Assembly (NCBI RefSeq): GCF_014850975.1
Contig: NZ_JACXST010000003.1
Location: forward strand, 806,001 to 870,000
Reading direction: 5' to 3'
Origin: Methylomonas fluvii
Lineage (GTDB): Bacteria; Pseudomonadota; Gammaproteobacteria; Methylococcales; Methylomonadaceae
Length of the DNA: 64,000 bases
The first letter of the stretch is position 1; each line of letters opens with the position of its first letter. The position numbers were made by a program, and so were the translations under genes. The notes below the pieces were generated by a model. It was not told where the DNA came from, ran no database searches, and saw only the letters and a program-made list of their open reading frames with translations. This document shows, piece after piece, positions 8,865-17,283 of the stretch.

Positions 8865-8880
8865 GGCAACTAGCATGCCA
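8865..8880 (-). promoter_or_regulatory. Sigma-54 promoter of rhodanese-DUF1549-DUF1501 operon
   Basis: Minus strand reads TGGCATGCTAGTTGCC: GG and GC separated by exactly 10 bases with good -24 (TGGCAT) and -12 (TTGC) boxes. The predicted start is near 8854, 64 nt before the ATG at 8790. An inverted CAGCA (9022-9026) / TGCTG (9046-9050) pair lies about 140-170 bp upstream, the expected place for an activator site. Confidence 0.65.
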
Positions 8881-9300
8881 CTCGAAAAATATCCGCCATA
8901 AATAACCATTAACCCCTTGTTACCCATTGATTTAAAACGTGATATTTATTTAAAACTACTCTCGATAACGCTTGATAAATCCCTCAATATGCAAGTGCGG
9001 TCCAAGCAACTGGTGGAAATTCAGCAGGGTCGCAACATGCCCTGTTGCTGGGCTAGCACCACGCCAATCGTTGATTAGTCCGGCCGGACTTATCCCTGAT
9101 GCGCCGCTCGGGCTGAGCTCATCAAAGCCTGAAGTGCTTGGCGCTTCGACAAGCCCTTCAAAGGCAGAAAGGCGAGCGCTATTTAAGGTTGAGCTTAATA
9201 AAGTGGCTTGGGTCTATAGAAAGGAGGCGTACAGATAGGCCAAGCACGAACGCTGTAACTTCCCGGTCTGCGCCACTGGGAGTCCGGCCAAAACGCCGGA
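8881..9300. other. Intergenic region with palindromes, no gene
   Basis: No convincing coding frame. It contains the CAGCA/TGCTG inverted pair at 9022-9050, a perfect 14-bp palindrome AGTCCGGCCGGACT at 9077-9090, a stretch near 9140-9165 resembling scattered proteobacterial palindromic repeats, and a hairpin GTCCGGC/GCCGGAC at 9282-9301. The last one follows a foldable segment from about 9200 (GCTTGG pairing with CCAAGC). A structured RNA here is possible but unsupported. Confidence 0.4.
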
Positions 9301-9398
9301 CAAAAAAACGGGCTAAGGATCAATCCTTGCCCGTTAGAGGTTCTCACCACGAGAGCTTGATGAAATGCTGGTGGCCCTTAAGTCAGGTTTTAAGGGCC
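9301..9398 (-). terminator. Double hairpin with T7 run ending the TonB receptor-SMP-30 operon
   Basis: On the minus strand, 25 nt after the SMP-30 stop, a perfect 9-bp hairpin (GGCCCTTAA at 9373-9381 with TTAAGGGCC at 9390-9398) is followed by a second, longer hairpin. In that one AACGGGC/GCCCGTT and AAGGAT/ATCCTT form nested stems (9307-9335), directly followed by seven Ts (complement of 9302-9308). This is a classic factor-independent terminator. Confidence 0.8.
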
Positions 9399-9422
9399 GT
9401 TTGAGATACTTCGTCAAATTGG

Positions 9423-10381
9423 CTATTTCGGCCGACTGCTAATACCGGTAGTCAGCAACGGAATTTTATAGGCCGCGCCGCGACCGACGACATACAGGGT
9501 TTTCTTATCAATACCAGCAAACGCCAGGTTCTGCGGCTTTTTGGGTAGTGTAATCACGCCCAGGCTCTCACCTTTAGCGCTTATGATTTCTACGCCGGCA
9601 TTGGAAGCAACATACAACCTGCCTTCGTCATCCAATGCAATGCCGTCTGCACCGCTGGACCACGTGCCGTCTTCGCCTTTTTTCCAACCCTCCAGTTTGG
9701 CGAAATTGCGCCGATTCTGAATCGAGCCGTCCGCAGCAATATCGTAAGCCAGGATGTGTTCGCCTGGGGTATTGGCGACGTACAAAACTTTTTCGTCCTT
9801 GCTTAATTGAATACCGTTGGGCCGTTCAATGTCGGTCGCCAATTGTTTTAGCTCGCCGCCGGGTGAAATATAAAACACGCCGGGATGCGACGGCGGCGGA
9901 TTAGGATTTTCCTTGCTAGGCCGCGTACCGCTATCGGTAAAGTAGATACCGCCGTTGCTGGCGCGCACCAAATCGTTGGGCCGTTGAAATGCCGTGCCTT
10001 GATAATTTTCGGCCAAGGTATTTTTATTATTGGCCGGATAAACCACACCGACTTTGGTTTTGACGGTTTGTACCGCGACGATGTCACCGTCGGGCGTTAA
10101 CGCCAGGCCGTTGGCGCCGTTGGAGTTTTCCAGAAACGTCGAGACTTTGTCGTCCGTGCCGATCCGTATGATTTTGTTCGCTTGGGTTTCAGTAAACAAT
10201 AAACTGCCGTCACTATAACCAATAGGCCCTCGGTCCCGTTAAAGCCGTCTTTGATCAGCTCGGCTACCACACCGCCGGCGGCGACGCCGGGAATAGCTGG
10301 GGTAACCGGATCGTCCGCGCTGGCCGCCGCCACATAAATCAACGCGCTAAATCCCAGTAAATAGAAGTGTTTAGATAACAT
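9423..10381 (-). pseudogene. SMP-30/gluconolactonase-like exported protein, frameshifted
   Basis: The signal peptide (MLSKHFYLLGFSALIYVAAASA) and the first beta-propeller strand (AELIKDGFNGTEG) are in one frame from the ATG at 10381. The rest, from SDGSLLFTETQANKI to the stop at 9423, is in the next frame. The shift falls in the GGGCC run at 10225-10229: one missing C would restore the expected GPIGYSDG sequence and give 320 whole codons. SMP-30-type propellers hydrolyse lactones and related esters with a divalent metal. It directly follows the TonB receptor gene (74 bp) and shares its terminator, so it belongs to the same sigma-54 unit. Either a sequencing error or a recently broken gene; a shorter start at 10199 would lack the signal peptide. 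Confidence 0.8.
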
Positions 10382-10455
10382 AAGTATTTCCTTTGCAAAT
10401 GTTTCGATAAATCAGTTTGCCGGACGGCGGTCTAGCCGTCCGGCGAGTGTAACCA

Positions 10456-13212
10456 TTAGAATTTGGCTCTAAAGTGCACCCCGTAGTAACGCGCATCGCC
10501 GTAAGACGCACTCGCCGCGCCAGTACCGGAAAAGTTACTGGCATTGGTAAAGTAGATCGTGTCAAAGATGTTTCTACCGACCAAATCCAGGTTGTACTTG
10601 CCATTTTTAGTACCCACCCCAATCCCGCCATCGGTGACGTGATAGGCGTCCTGCTTACCATAGCGCGACAAACTGGCGTTATAGTTAGCCGCGGATTTAA
10701 AGCTATCGATCAAATAAGCATGCCACTGCAAACCGTAGTCGTTACCGTAGCCAAAGGTTAAAGGCGACCGGTAATCTATCCCGTAGTTAGCAGTAAACGC
10801 CGGCGCGTTCGGGATGGTTTTGCCGGTTTGATCGCAAAATCCGTTGTTATTCGCTTCCGGCGGGCACGGCGCGTTGGCAAAGTCGGTGTAAATGGCTTTG
10901 TTATACGAACCGTTCAAGAACACGTTCAAACCTTGAGTAATGTCCCAATTGGTTTCCAATTCGATACCGCGTAATTGAATACCGCCGATGTTACCGAGCT
11001 GAGACAAGAACTGCCCCGCCCGCAGTGGATCGGGCGCGACCAACTGCGATTGAAAACTTTGAATGTCGGTTTGGTACAAGTTGACGTTGAATACCAGCTT
11101 GCGATCCAGCCAAGTGCTCTTGAAACCAAATTCGTAGTCCATCACATCTTCCGGCTTGACGTTTTCCGTGGCCCCGGTGTTAAAGTTGAACTGTGCGGCC
11201 CCGGATTTTTGACCGCCGGCCACCGAACCGTAGACCATCAAATCTTTATTCACTTTGTAACTGGGATTGATTAACCAGTTTTGCGAATTCTGATCGAAAC
11301 CTTGCCGCGGCGCGTCCCATTCCGGGCCCAAACGATTGCTGCGGATAGCCTTGGCCGCTGCAATCTGCGCGGCATTGGAGCCCAAGGAAGCACCCAAAGC
11401 ATCTAAATCCACACCGCCCAAATTCCGGCTATAACCGGTGTTCTCCCGACGTTCATACGTATTGCGCAAACCTAAGGTCAAAGTCGCATCATCGGTGACA
11501 TGCCAGTTGATCTGACCGTAGCCGGCATAGCTATCGGTGGCAGGCACCACGTTTTGCGTCAGCATGGTGTCGCGCATGGACGCCGCCAATAATTGCCTGG
11601 ACGCCGGACTGGCATTCAACAGGCTGTACTGGCTATTGCTGGCGTGGAAAGCGCCGGCATCTACCCCGAAAAGGCGTTGATTAAAGGTATTGGCGATAGC
11701 GCGCATTGCAAATACGCCGAATTGGTAATCGACGGGCCCAGGGTCTTTCGAGGCTAATCTGAGCTCCTGCGACCACTGTTCGTTTTTAACGGTCCAACCG
11801 GAGATCCGTTCGATATCGGCCGTCGAACCATCGCCATCATGGTTAGGTTCGAACAACGCATCCCGGTAAGCGGAAATCGAAGTCAACCGATGTCCTGCCA
11901 CATCCCAGTTTATTTCCGCCGACACCCCGGAACCGTCACCGCGCGATTGGCGCCGTTCGTTATTCGCCATCGCTCTCGGATCACCAATCACGGTCACCGC
12001 TTGACCATTGGTTCGCAGTGTATTGAACCAATCCCTGGCCAACCGGGTACTGAAGGTCGTGTTTCGCAGGGTGCCATCATCAAATCGCGTAGGATCGGCG
12101 ATCAGGGGTTGCACGCTCATGGTTTGAGTCGAGGCCGTTTTATCGACAATCAGCCGCGCGCTCAAATCTTCGCTTGGTGTAAACAGAAACTGCAAACGCC
12201 CACCCAGCGCATTGGTCTCGCCTAAATCACCCTCACTGCGATGCACATCCAAATTTTTCACAAAGCCATCACGCTTATCGATAAAACCGGAAGCGCGATA
12301 CGCCAGCAAACCAGGCAAAATGGTACCGGTAGCGCCGAATTTGCCTTGCAGGGTATCCCTATCCCCCGCGAAGCCATCCACGTAATAACTGTTCTTGAAT
12401 GAAGGTGCTTTGGTGGTAATGTTCAGCAAACCCAGATTACTGTTTTTACCTTGCAGCGTACCTTGCGGACCGCGCAACACTTCCACCTGATCCAAATCAG
12501 CAAAGTTGGCCCACGCCGCACCCGTCCATGCCCGCCAGACGTTATCCACCATCACGCCAACACTGGGCTCCATGGATTCATTACCGCTGTTTTTACCCAA
12601 ACCCCGCAGCGCAATACTGGTTTGCCGGGCGTTGGCAGACGTTACACCCAGGTTAGGTGCACGCCGGGAAAAGTCTTGTACCGACACCACGTTATCCCGC
12701 TCCAGCGTTTCCCGATTGATTACCGCCACCGGAATCGGCACTTCTTGCAACTTCTCTTCCTTACGCCGCGACGTTACGACCACTTCCGACAGGTTTTGCG
12801 GCTCGTCGGCCTTCTCTTCCGGCTCAGGCTCAGCGGCGGCTGCGACATTGTCCGGCTCCTGACTGGTTTGCGCAGCCGGATCGGTAGTAGCAGGCACCGG
12901 CGCGACCGCCACACCTCTTTTAAGTAAATCCTGCTCACGCCGTTTTGAAGCTTCCAATTCGCGGCTCAAGCGTTCGACCTGTGCTTGTAAATCGTTCACT
13001 TTGGTATCGGCAACCGCTTTATTACCGGTCTTTTTCGCGCTTTTTTTCACCGGCGCGGTTTGGGCGGTCGCATCGCTAGCAATCAGCATTGAACCACCCG
13101 CTATAGCCATTGCCACACATACCGACAAACCGCGCCGATTGCTGATGTGCAGCGGCACTTTCACCGATTCAATGCTGTCTGCCGACAGACTCCCAATTAA
13201 ATTTTCCTTCAC
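10456..13212 (-). CDS. TonB-dependent receptor with N-terminal coiled-coil extension (1)
   Basis: Outer-membrane TonB-dependent receptor of about 918 residues. The start is the GTG at 13212, preceded by AGGTGAG. The ATG at 13347 lies upstream of the predicted sigma-54 promoter (13298-13313) and cannot be in the mRNA. The signal region (NRRGLSVCVAMAIAGGSM... up to about DATAQTA) is followed by a charged coiled-coil (LQAQVERLSRELEASKRREQ), a Pro/Glu linker, a Ton-box-like LSEVVVTSRRKEEK and the plug (RQTSIALRGLG, DQVEVLRGPQGTLQGKNS). The barrel ends in YGVHFRAKF with the terminal Phe typical of outer-membrane proteins. It shares the signal-plus-coil layout with the neighbouring receptor, implying a common ancestor. 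Substrate unknown; the sulfur-scavenging context is inferred. Confidence 0.9.
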   Translation of the reverse strand: MKENLIGSLSADSIESVKVPLHISNRRGLSVCVAMAIAGGSMLIASDATAQTAPVKKSAKKTGNKAVADTKVNDLQAQVERLSRELEASKRREQDLLKRGVAVAPVPATTDPAAQTSQEPDNVAAAAEPEPEEKADEPQNLSEVVVTSRRKEEKLQEVPIPVAVINRETLERDNVVSVQDFSRRAPNLGVTSANARQTSIALRGLGKNSGNESMEPSVGVMVDNVWRAWTGAAWANFADLDQVEVLRGPQGTLQGKNSNLGLLNITTKAPSFKNSYYVDGFAGDRDTLQGKFGATGTILPGLLAYRASGFIDKRDGFVKNLDVHRSEGDLGETNALGGRLQFLFTPSEDLSARLIVDKTASTQTMSVQPLIADPTRFDDGTLRNTTFSTRLARDWFNTLRTNGQAVTVIGDPRAMANNERRQSRGDGSGVSAEINWDVAGHRLTSISAYRDALFEPNHDGDGSTADIERISGWTVKNEQWSQELRLASKDPGPVDYQFGVFAMRAIANTFNQRLFGVDAGAFHASNSQYSLLNASPASRQLLAASMRDTMLTQNVVPATDSYAGYGQINWHVTDDATLTLGLRNTYERRENTGYSRNLGGVDLDALGASLGSNAAQIAAAKAIRSNRLGPEWDAPRQGFDQNSQNWLINPSYKVNKDLMVYGSVAGGQKSGAAQFNFNTGATENVKPEDVMDYEFGFKSTWLDRKLVFNVNLYQTDIQSFQSQLVAPDPLRAGQFLSQLGNIGGIQLRGIELETNWDITQGLNVFLNGSYNKAIYTDFANAPCPPEANNNGFCDQTGKTIPNAPAFTANYGIDYRSPLTFGYGNDYGLQWHAYLIDSFKSAANYNASLSRYGKQDAYHVTDGGIGVGTKNGKYNLDLVGRNIFDTIYFTNASNFSGTGAASASYGDARYYGVHFRAKF

Positions 13213-13297
13213 GATCTCACCTATGCGAATGTTACAAAAACCAATTCGAGCCAACGCCAAAACGACGCCCGCCATTCGAACTTTCTGTAACGCTCTT

Positions 13298-13313
13298 CGC
13301 AACGACCATGCCA
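13298..13313 (-). promoter_or_regulatory. Sigma-54 promoter of TonB receptor 1
   Basis: Minus strand TGGCATGGTCGTTGCG: GG-N10-GC with consensus-like -24 and -12 boxes; predicted start about 75 nt before the GTG at 13212. Upstream, 13438-13490 contains TGTTG and TGCTG sites 21 bp apart, the palindrome TCAGC-CGGT-GCTGA (13451-13464), and the word TGAACGGTCAT, which is shared with the enhancer array at 16.9 kb. Confidence 0.75.
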
Positions 13314-13543
13314 GCGGCAGCCCCTCTTGCTGCCAGCCACCCATCAATTCGCTTTAAACTATTGAATTAAAATATCAATTTTAAAATGCGATTTGGCTGT
13401 CGGTTTAACACCATGACACCGCTGCCGGGTGGCAAACTGTTGAACGGTCATCAGCCGGTGCTGACCCACTGTTCGCCTGCCAACAGTTCCATGTCAAGTT
13501 GATGAGTTGCGTTGAATGGCAGCTTTTGCTCAGGCTTTTCAGC

Positions 13544-16500
13544 CTAAATTTTCCCACTCAGCTGAATGCCAAACCAGCGTGGATAAGGGTCTGGCCCGTA
13601 AGAATTCCAGCCAATTTCGTGATTTCTATCGTTGAAGATGTTTTTACCGATCAGGCTCAAATCCCAGTGCTTGTCGCGGGTACCGACACCGATCGCCGCG
13701 TCCGTGCGGGCTCTATCCCCTACCCAACCGTAGGCGGATAAGGTATCGCTGTTATTGAACTCGGTTTGGTAGTTGGTATTAAAGCTGGTGTGCGCGATGT
13801 ATTTGCTCTCGAAAATCGGTTTGGAATACTCGGCACCGACGTTGAAATTCCATTTGGACGCACCCGGTAGATACTGGCCGGTCATATCGACGTAATCCCC
13901 GGTCAGATAACCCAACTCATCGGGCTTGGGTGCGTTTTTGTAATCCAGATATTCGGCAACGTTATAGGCGCCGTTGAAACGGATGGACAAATCGGGAATG
14001 GTGTTGATCACGCTGTCCAACTCCACGCCGTGCACTCGGACCCGGCCGACGTTGCCCTGGGTAGTCGCGTAGGCTGTCAGGCCGGAACCGCCGGGTGCCA
14101 AGTTGACTTCGGTTTGGAATTGGTCGACTACCTGCACGGCTTGCTGGTAATTTTTAATGTCCATGACAAACGCATCGACATTCAGCACCACCGACTTATC
14201 CAGCCAAAAGGATTTAAAACCGAGCTCTAGGGCATGCGTTTCTTCCGGTTTGACAGTGAAAGACAGACCATTGACCGGCGCAATCGATCCGGATTTCTCG
14301 CCGTATTGCCAGGACAAATAAGTCGTCAGGTCTTCATTGATTTTGTAGCTGGGCGTCAATTGCGCGGTATACAGTACATCCCGGTAATTATCCTCGACGG
14401 TTTGATTCAAACGGCCGATTTGCGAAGCACGCAAGGTTTTGGCGTTGGCGACCATGGTTTTTTGGGCGCTGGTCAACGCCGCATAGCTGGAACCGCCAAA
14501 GTAACGAGCCGCCAGGGAATCGGCCAGCGCGGTTTGCTCGGCGCTGTTCGCCACGGCATCGCCAGCCACAACAGCGGTTTGCGCCGCGTTGAGCTTACCG
14601 TAATTGGTCGTCGATCCGTAGAAGGTGTTGGTCACCGTTTTATTCGATCCGTCAGGGTTTTTGTCAGGGACGCCGTCGCCATCCACATCGACGGTAAAGG
14701 ACTGCGCGGTATCGGAATTAAAGCCGCCGGTGGCTACGTTACGCACCGATTCCGGATTAAACGCCCCGCCAACGCCATTTCTGGCAATATTCTTAAAGTT
14801 GCGCGACGTACGGTCTTCATGCGTGGCCCGGACCCCGGCGGTAAGCGTGAAGTTGTCGGTAAAATGCAAATCCGATTCGCCGTATAGGGCGCCGGATTGG
14901 GTGCGGATCTCGGTAGATTCGAAGGTGCGGGCATCCTGCAACAGGTCTTTCAGGATGGCCACGCCAGCGCCGCGATTGGCGCCGGCGTTTCGATATAAAG
15001 CATTGTACTGGCCATTGGTGGCAAACCAGGCCCCGGCGTCGGCACCCCAACCGGCTTTCGAGTCTACATTATCCTTGGTCCATAAACCGATTACGCCGGC
15101 CTTGTAATCTAAAAAGCCGCCCGGTTTGTTGACGATTTTAAATTCCTGCGTCCATTGATTGTATTTAACCCCACCGCCGCCATCGACGCTGATGTCAAAC
15201 GGCGTGCCTTCGTCGTTGTGCGCATCAAAGCGATATTCGCGCACCCCGGTCCTGGAACTCAACACATGATTGCCAACTTCCCAGTCGATTAATGCCGCAG
15301 CGCCCTGGTTATTGACGGTTTGGCCTTTGTTTTGATCGAACCAGACGGTGCCGCGTTGTTCGCCGCCGATATAATCGTTATAGGCAAAACCTCTGTTGGC
15401 AAAATACTGGCCGGCCGCCGCTCTTGAGCCAACGGCGCTGATCGCCCCCGGACTGGTGGTATCGGTCAATGCAAATTGGTTGCTATGGCTGAAATAGCCA
15501 TTGAGTTTGGAATAAGCGGACGTGCCATTACGGTCCGTGAGACTGCCGTCGGCAAATCTAAACGGCTGATCGTGGAAGAATGTCAAACCGTTTTGTAACT
15601 GCGGCTGCTTAGGCTCGAAGTCGGCGATAAACCGCGCCGTTAAGTTTGAGGTAGGCGTAAACAGCAACTGCGCGCGCCCGCTCAAGCGATCACGGTTATA
15701 TAGCGTGTAGTTTCTGTCGTATTCGTTTTCATAAAAACCGCGCGCCTTGTCGACGATAAGCGAACCGCGCCAGGCCAGAAAATTATCGATCACCGTCCCG
15801 CCCAAAGCACCTTGCAATACCAACGACTCCCGTTGCCCATAGGCAGCGGACAATTCCGCTGTGGGCGCAAAGGTCGGTAGTTTAGAGGTGACGTTGACCT
15901 TACCGGAGCTGGCGGCCAAACCACCTTCCGTACCACGCGGCCCGCGCGTGACTTCTACCGCTTCCACATCGTAAAAACTGAAGTTAGCCAACTGCGTCAA
16001 GGCATAGGGTACGCCGTCCACCGTCACGCCGACGCTAGGGTCCTGCGTTTCCGTGAAACTTCGTTTACCTAAACCGCGCACCGATAGCGAGGCGCCGCGG
16101 GTATTGTTTTGATTGAATTGCACGTTGGACGCGCGGCGGGTGATGTCGCCCAAATCTCTGGACAGTTCCCGGTTAAGTTCAGTACCGGATACCACCGACA
16201 CCGATTGCGCGACTTCGTGTAGTTTTGCCAATTTGGGTTTGGCCTTTACAACTACTTCACCCAAATCCGCCTTTTGATCGTCGTCGTTCTGGGCTAACTC
16301 GGTTGCCTGTGCTTCGTTCGGTGCGGCAGCGGTTTCCGCGCTTGGTGCGCCGGCATTAGCGGTTCCGGCTGGCGCGGTGCCCGTTGCGCCTTTTTTGATA
16401 AACTCCAATTCACGTTGTTTGGCTGCGGCTAGCTGCTGACGCAAAGCCTGATTTTCCGCTTCCAAATCGCTGACCGCTTTGCTGTTTACGGTTTTGGTTT

Positions 16501-16669
16501 TGCTGTTTTTTTTCGGTGCGGCTTCCACGTCGACTGCAGACGCCATGGACACACCGGCGATAGCCATTGCCACGCAGGTCGATAACCTACGTCGCGCACT
16601 GATTGCTTGAGGGACCCCATCCTGTCGAATAGCGCTTATTGAAAAAGCACTTGCTAATTTATCGCTCAC
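13544..16669 (-). CDS. TonB-dependent receptor with N-terminal coiled-coil extension (2)
   Basis: Receptor of about 1041 residues starting at the GTG at 16669 (ribosome site TTAGGTGG). The upstream ATG at 16738 leaves almost no room between the predicted transcription start (~16749) and the start codon and has no ribosome site. The N-terminus mirrors receptor 1: ARRRLSTCVAMAIAGVSM, then a coiled coil (SDLEAENQALRQQLAAAKQR), an Ala/Thr-rich linker and LGEVVVKAKPKLAKL before the plug (GASLSVRGLGKRSFTETQ, EAVEVTRGPRGTEGG). A calcium-type acidic loop (TVDVDGDGVPDKNPDG) is visible near the middle of the barrel. The C-terminus FGIQLSGKI is close to, but not exactly, the usual terminal aromatic. Probable uptake of a scarce organic nutrient across the outer membrane. 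Confidence 0.9.
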   Translation of the reverse strand: MSDKLASAFSISAIRQDGVPQAISARRRLSTCVAMAIAGVSMASAVDVEAAPKKNSKTKTVNSKAVSDLEAENQALRQQLAAAKQRELEFIKKGATGTAPAGTANAGAPSAETAAAPNEAQATELAQNDDDQKADLGEVVVKAKPKLAKLHEVAQSVSVVSGTELNRELSRDLGDITRRASNVQFNQNNTRGASLSVRGLGKRSFTETQDPSVGVTVDGVPYALTQLANFSFYDVEAVEVTRGPRGTEGGLAASSGKVNVTSKLPTFAPTAELSAAYGQRESLVLQGALGGTVIDNFLAWRGSLIVDKARGFYENEYDRNYTLYNRDRLSGRAQLLFTPTSNLTARFIADFEPKQPQLQNGLTFFHDQPFRFADGSLTDRNGTSAYSKLNGYFSHSNQFALTDTTSPGAISAVGSRAAAGQYFANRGFAYNDYIGGEQRGTVWFDQNKGQTVNNQGAAALIDWEVGNHVLSSRTGVREYRFDAHNDEGTPFDISVDGGGGVKYNQWTQEFKIVNKPGGFLDYKAGVIGLWTKDNVDSKAGWGADAGAWFATNGQYNALYRNAGANRGAGVAILKDLLQDARTFESTEIRTQSGALYGESDLHFTDNFTLTAGVRATHEDRTSRNFKNIARNGVGGAFNPESVRNVATGGFNSDTAQSFTVDVDGDGVPDKNPDGSNKTVTNTFYGSTTNYGKLNAAQTAVVAGDAVANSAEQTALADSLAARYFGGSSYAALTSAQKTMVANAKTLRASQIGRLNQTVEDNYRDVLYTAQLTPSYKINEDLTTYLSWQYGEKSGSIAPVNGLSFTVKPEETHALELGFKSFWLDKSVVLNVDAFVMDIKNYQQAVQVVDQFQTEVNLAPGGSGLTAYATTQGNVGRVRVHGVELDSVINTIPDLSIRFNGAYNVAEYLDYKNAPKPDELGYLTGDYVDMTGQYLPGASKWNFNVGAEYSKPIFESKYIAHTSFNTNYQTEFNNSDTLSAYGWVGDRARTDAAIGVGTRDKHWDLSLIGKNIFNDRNHEIGWNSYGPDPYPRWFGIQLSGKI

Positions 16670-16759
16670 TATGCCACCTAAACGAATGTTAAAAAAATCG
16701 ATAAAAACTAACGCTAATACTGTGCCGTCTAAAAGCACATCCGGCTCTAATATCGATTT

Positions 16760-16775
16760 TGCAATAGGTATGCCA
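16760..16775 (-). promoter_or_regulatory. Sigma-54 promoter of TonB receptor 2
   Basis: Minus strand TGGCATACCTATTGCA, the closest match in the window to the -24/-12 consensus (GG-N10-GC). Predicted start about 80 nt before the GTG at 16669. An AT-rich tract (about 16793-16862) separates it from the TGCTG array and could help DNA bending. Confidence 0.8.
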
Positions 16776-16915
16776 GCAATAGTGAAAGCGTATTAGTGGT
16801 AAACAATCCCCGAAAAAATATTTATAAAATACTGTTATATATAAAAAATAAATTAATTACTTGTGATCAACCGGAAAAATTAACAGCCAGTCCACGCGCT
16901 GTTTTTATCAAAATC

Positions 16916-17028
16916 TGCTGAAACCCAAACAACTACTGCTGGCAACATGAACGGCCTTTGCTGTTAGGCTGAACGGTCATTGCTGATCGCCTGAAAGACG
17001 TCTGCTGAATTGGAAATACTTTTTGCTG
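16916..17028. promoter_or_regulatory. Array of six helically phased TGCTG sites (putative enhancer)
   Basis: TGCTG begins at 16916, 16937, 16959, 16981, 17003 and 17024, spacings of 21, 22, 22, 22 and 21 bp, i.e. two helical turns each. Within units 2-4 the second half is also similar (TGAACGG, TGAACGGTCAT, TGAAAGACG). The array lies between divergent sigma-54 promoters, about 140 bp from the leftward and 190 bp from the rightward one. This fits binding sites for a sigma-54 activator stacked on one DNA face. No coding frame of interest is in this 600-bp region. Confidence 0.7.
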
Positions 17029-17220
17029 ATGGCCTGCACTTGGGTCAACAAGTTTGGCCAAATCCATCGGACTCCTCTGCCGTTTACCCTAAGCCTTACT
17101 GGAAAAATGCCGCGTGCAAGCACTGGCGCGCTAATGACAAAGCTTGAAATATCAGCCCGTGTAGAGTTTATGACTTTTTACAGTCAGATTTTTTGTGACT
17201 CACACGGATAAAACAAAATA

Positions 17221-17237
17221 TTGGCTTGATCATTGCT
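17221..17237 (+). promoter_or_regulatory. Sigma-54 promoter of arylsulfotransferase gene
   Basis: TTGGCTTGATCATTGCT: GG at 17223-17224 and GC at 17235-17236, exactly 10 bases apart, with TTGCT at -12. Predicted start near 17248, 36 nt before the ATG at 17284; AAAGGAA precedes the ATG as ribosome site. Confidence 0.7.
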
Positions 17238-17283
17238 TAATACCAAAAGCAATCGCAAACACCCGTTTATAAAGGAATAAAAA

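Noticed and set aside
9199-9301. Riboswitch or structured RNA before the A-run
   Set aside because: Some pairing is possible, but no known motif fits and there is no gene on that strand for it to control.
8972-9404. Two plus-strand reading frames of 88 codons
   Set aside because: Both run through palindromes and the minus-strand terminator; composition is not protein-like.
13213-13347. N-terminal extension of TonB receptor 1 from the ATG at 13347
   Set aside because: It lies upstream of the predicted transcription start, has no ribosome site, and would put about 45 odd residues before the signal peptide.
16916-17028. CRISPR-like array
   Set aside because: The repeat core is only 5 bp with partial extension, unit length is 21-22 bp, and there are no spacers of distinct origin or cas genes.
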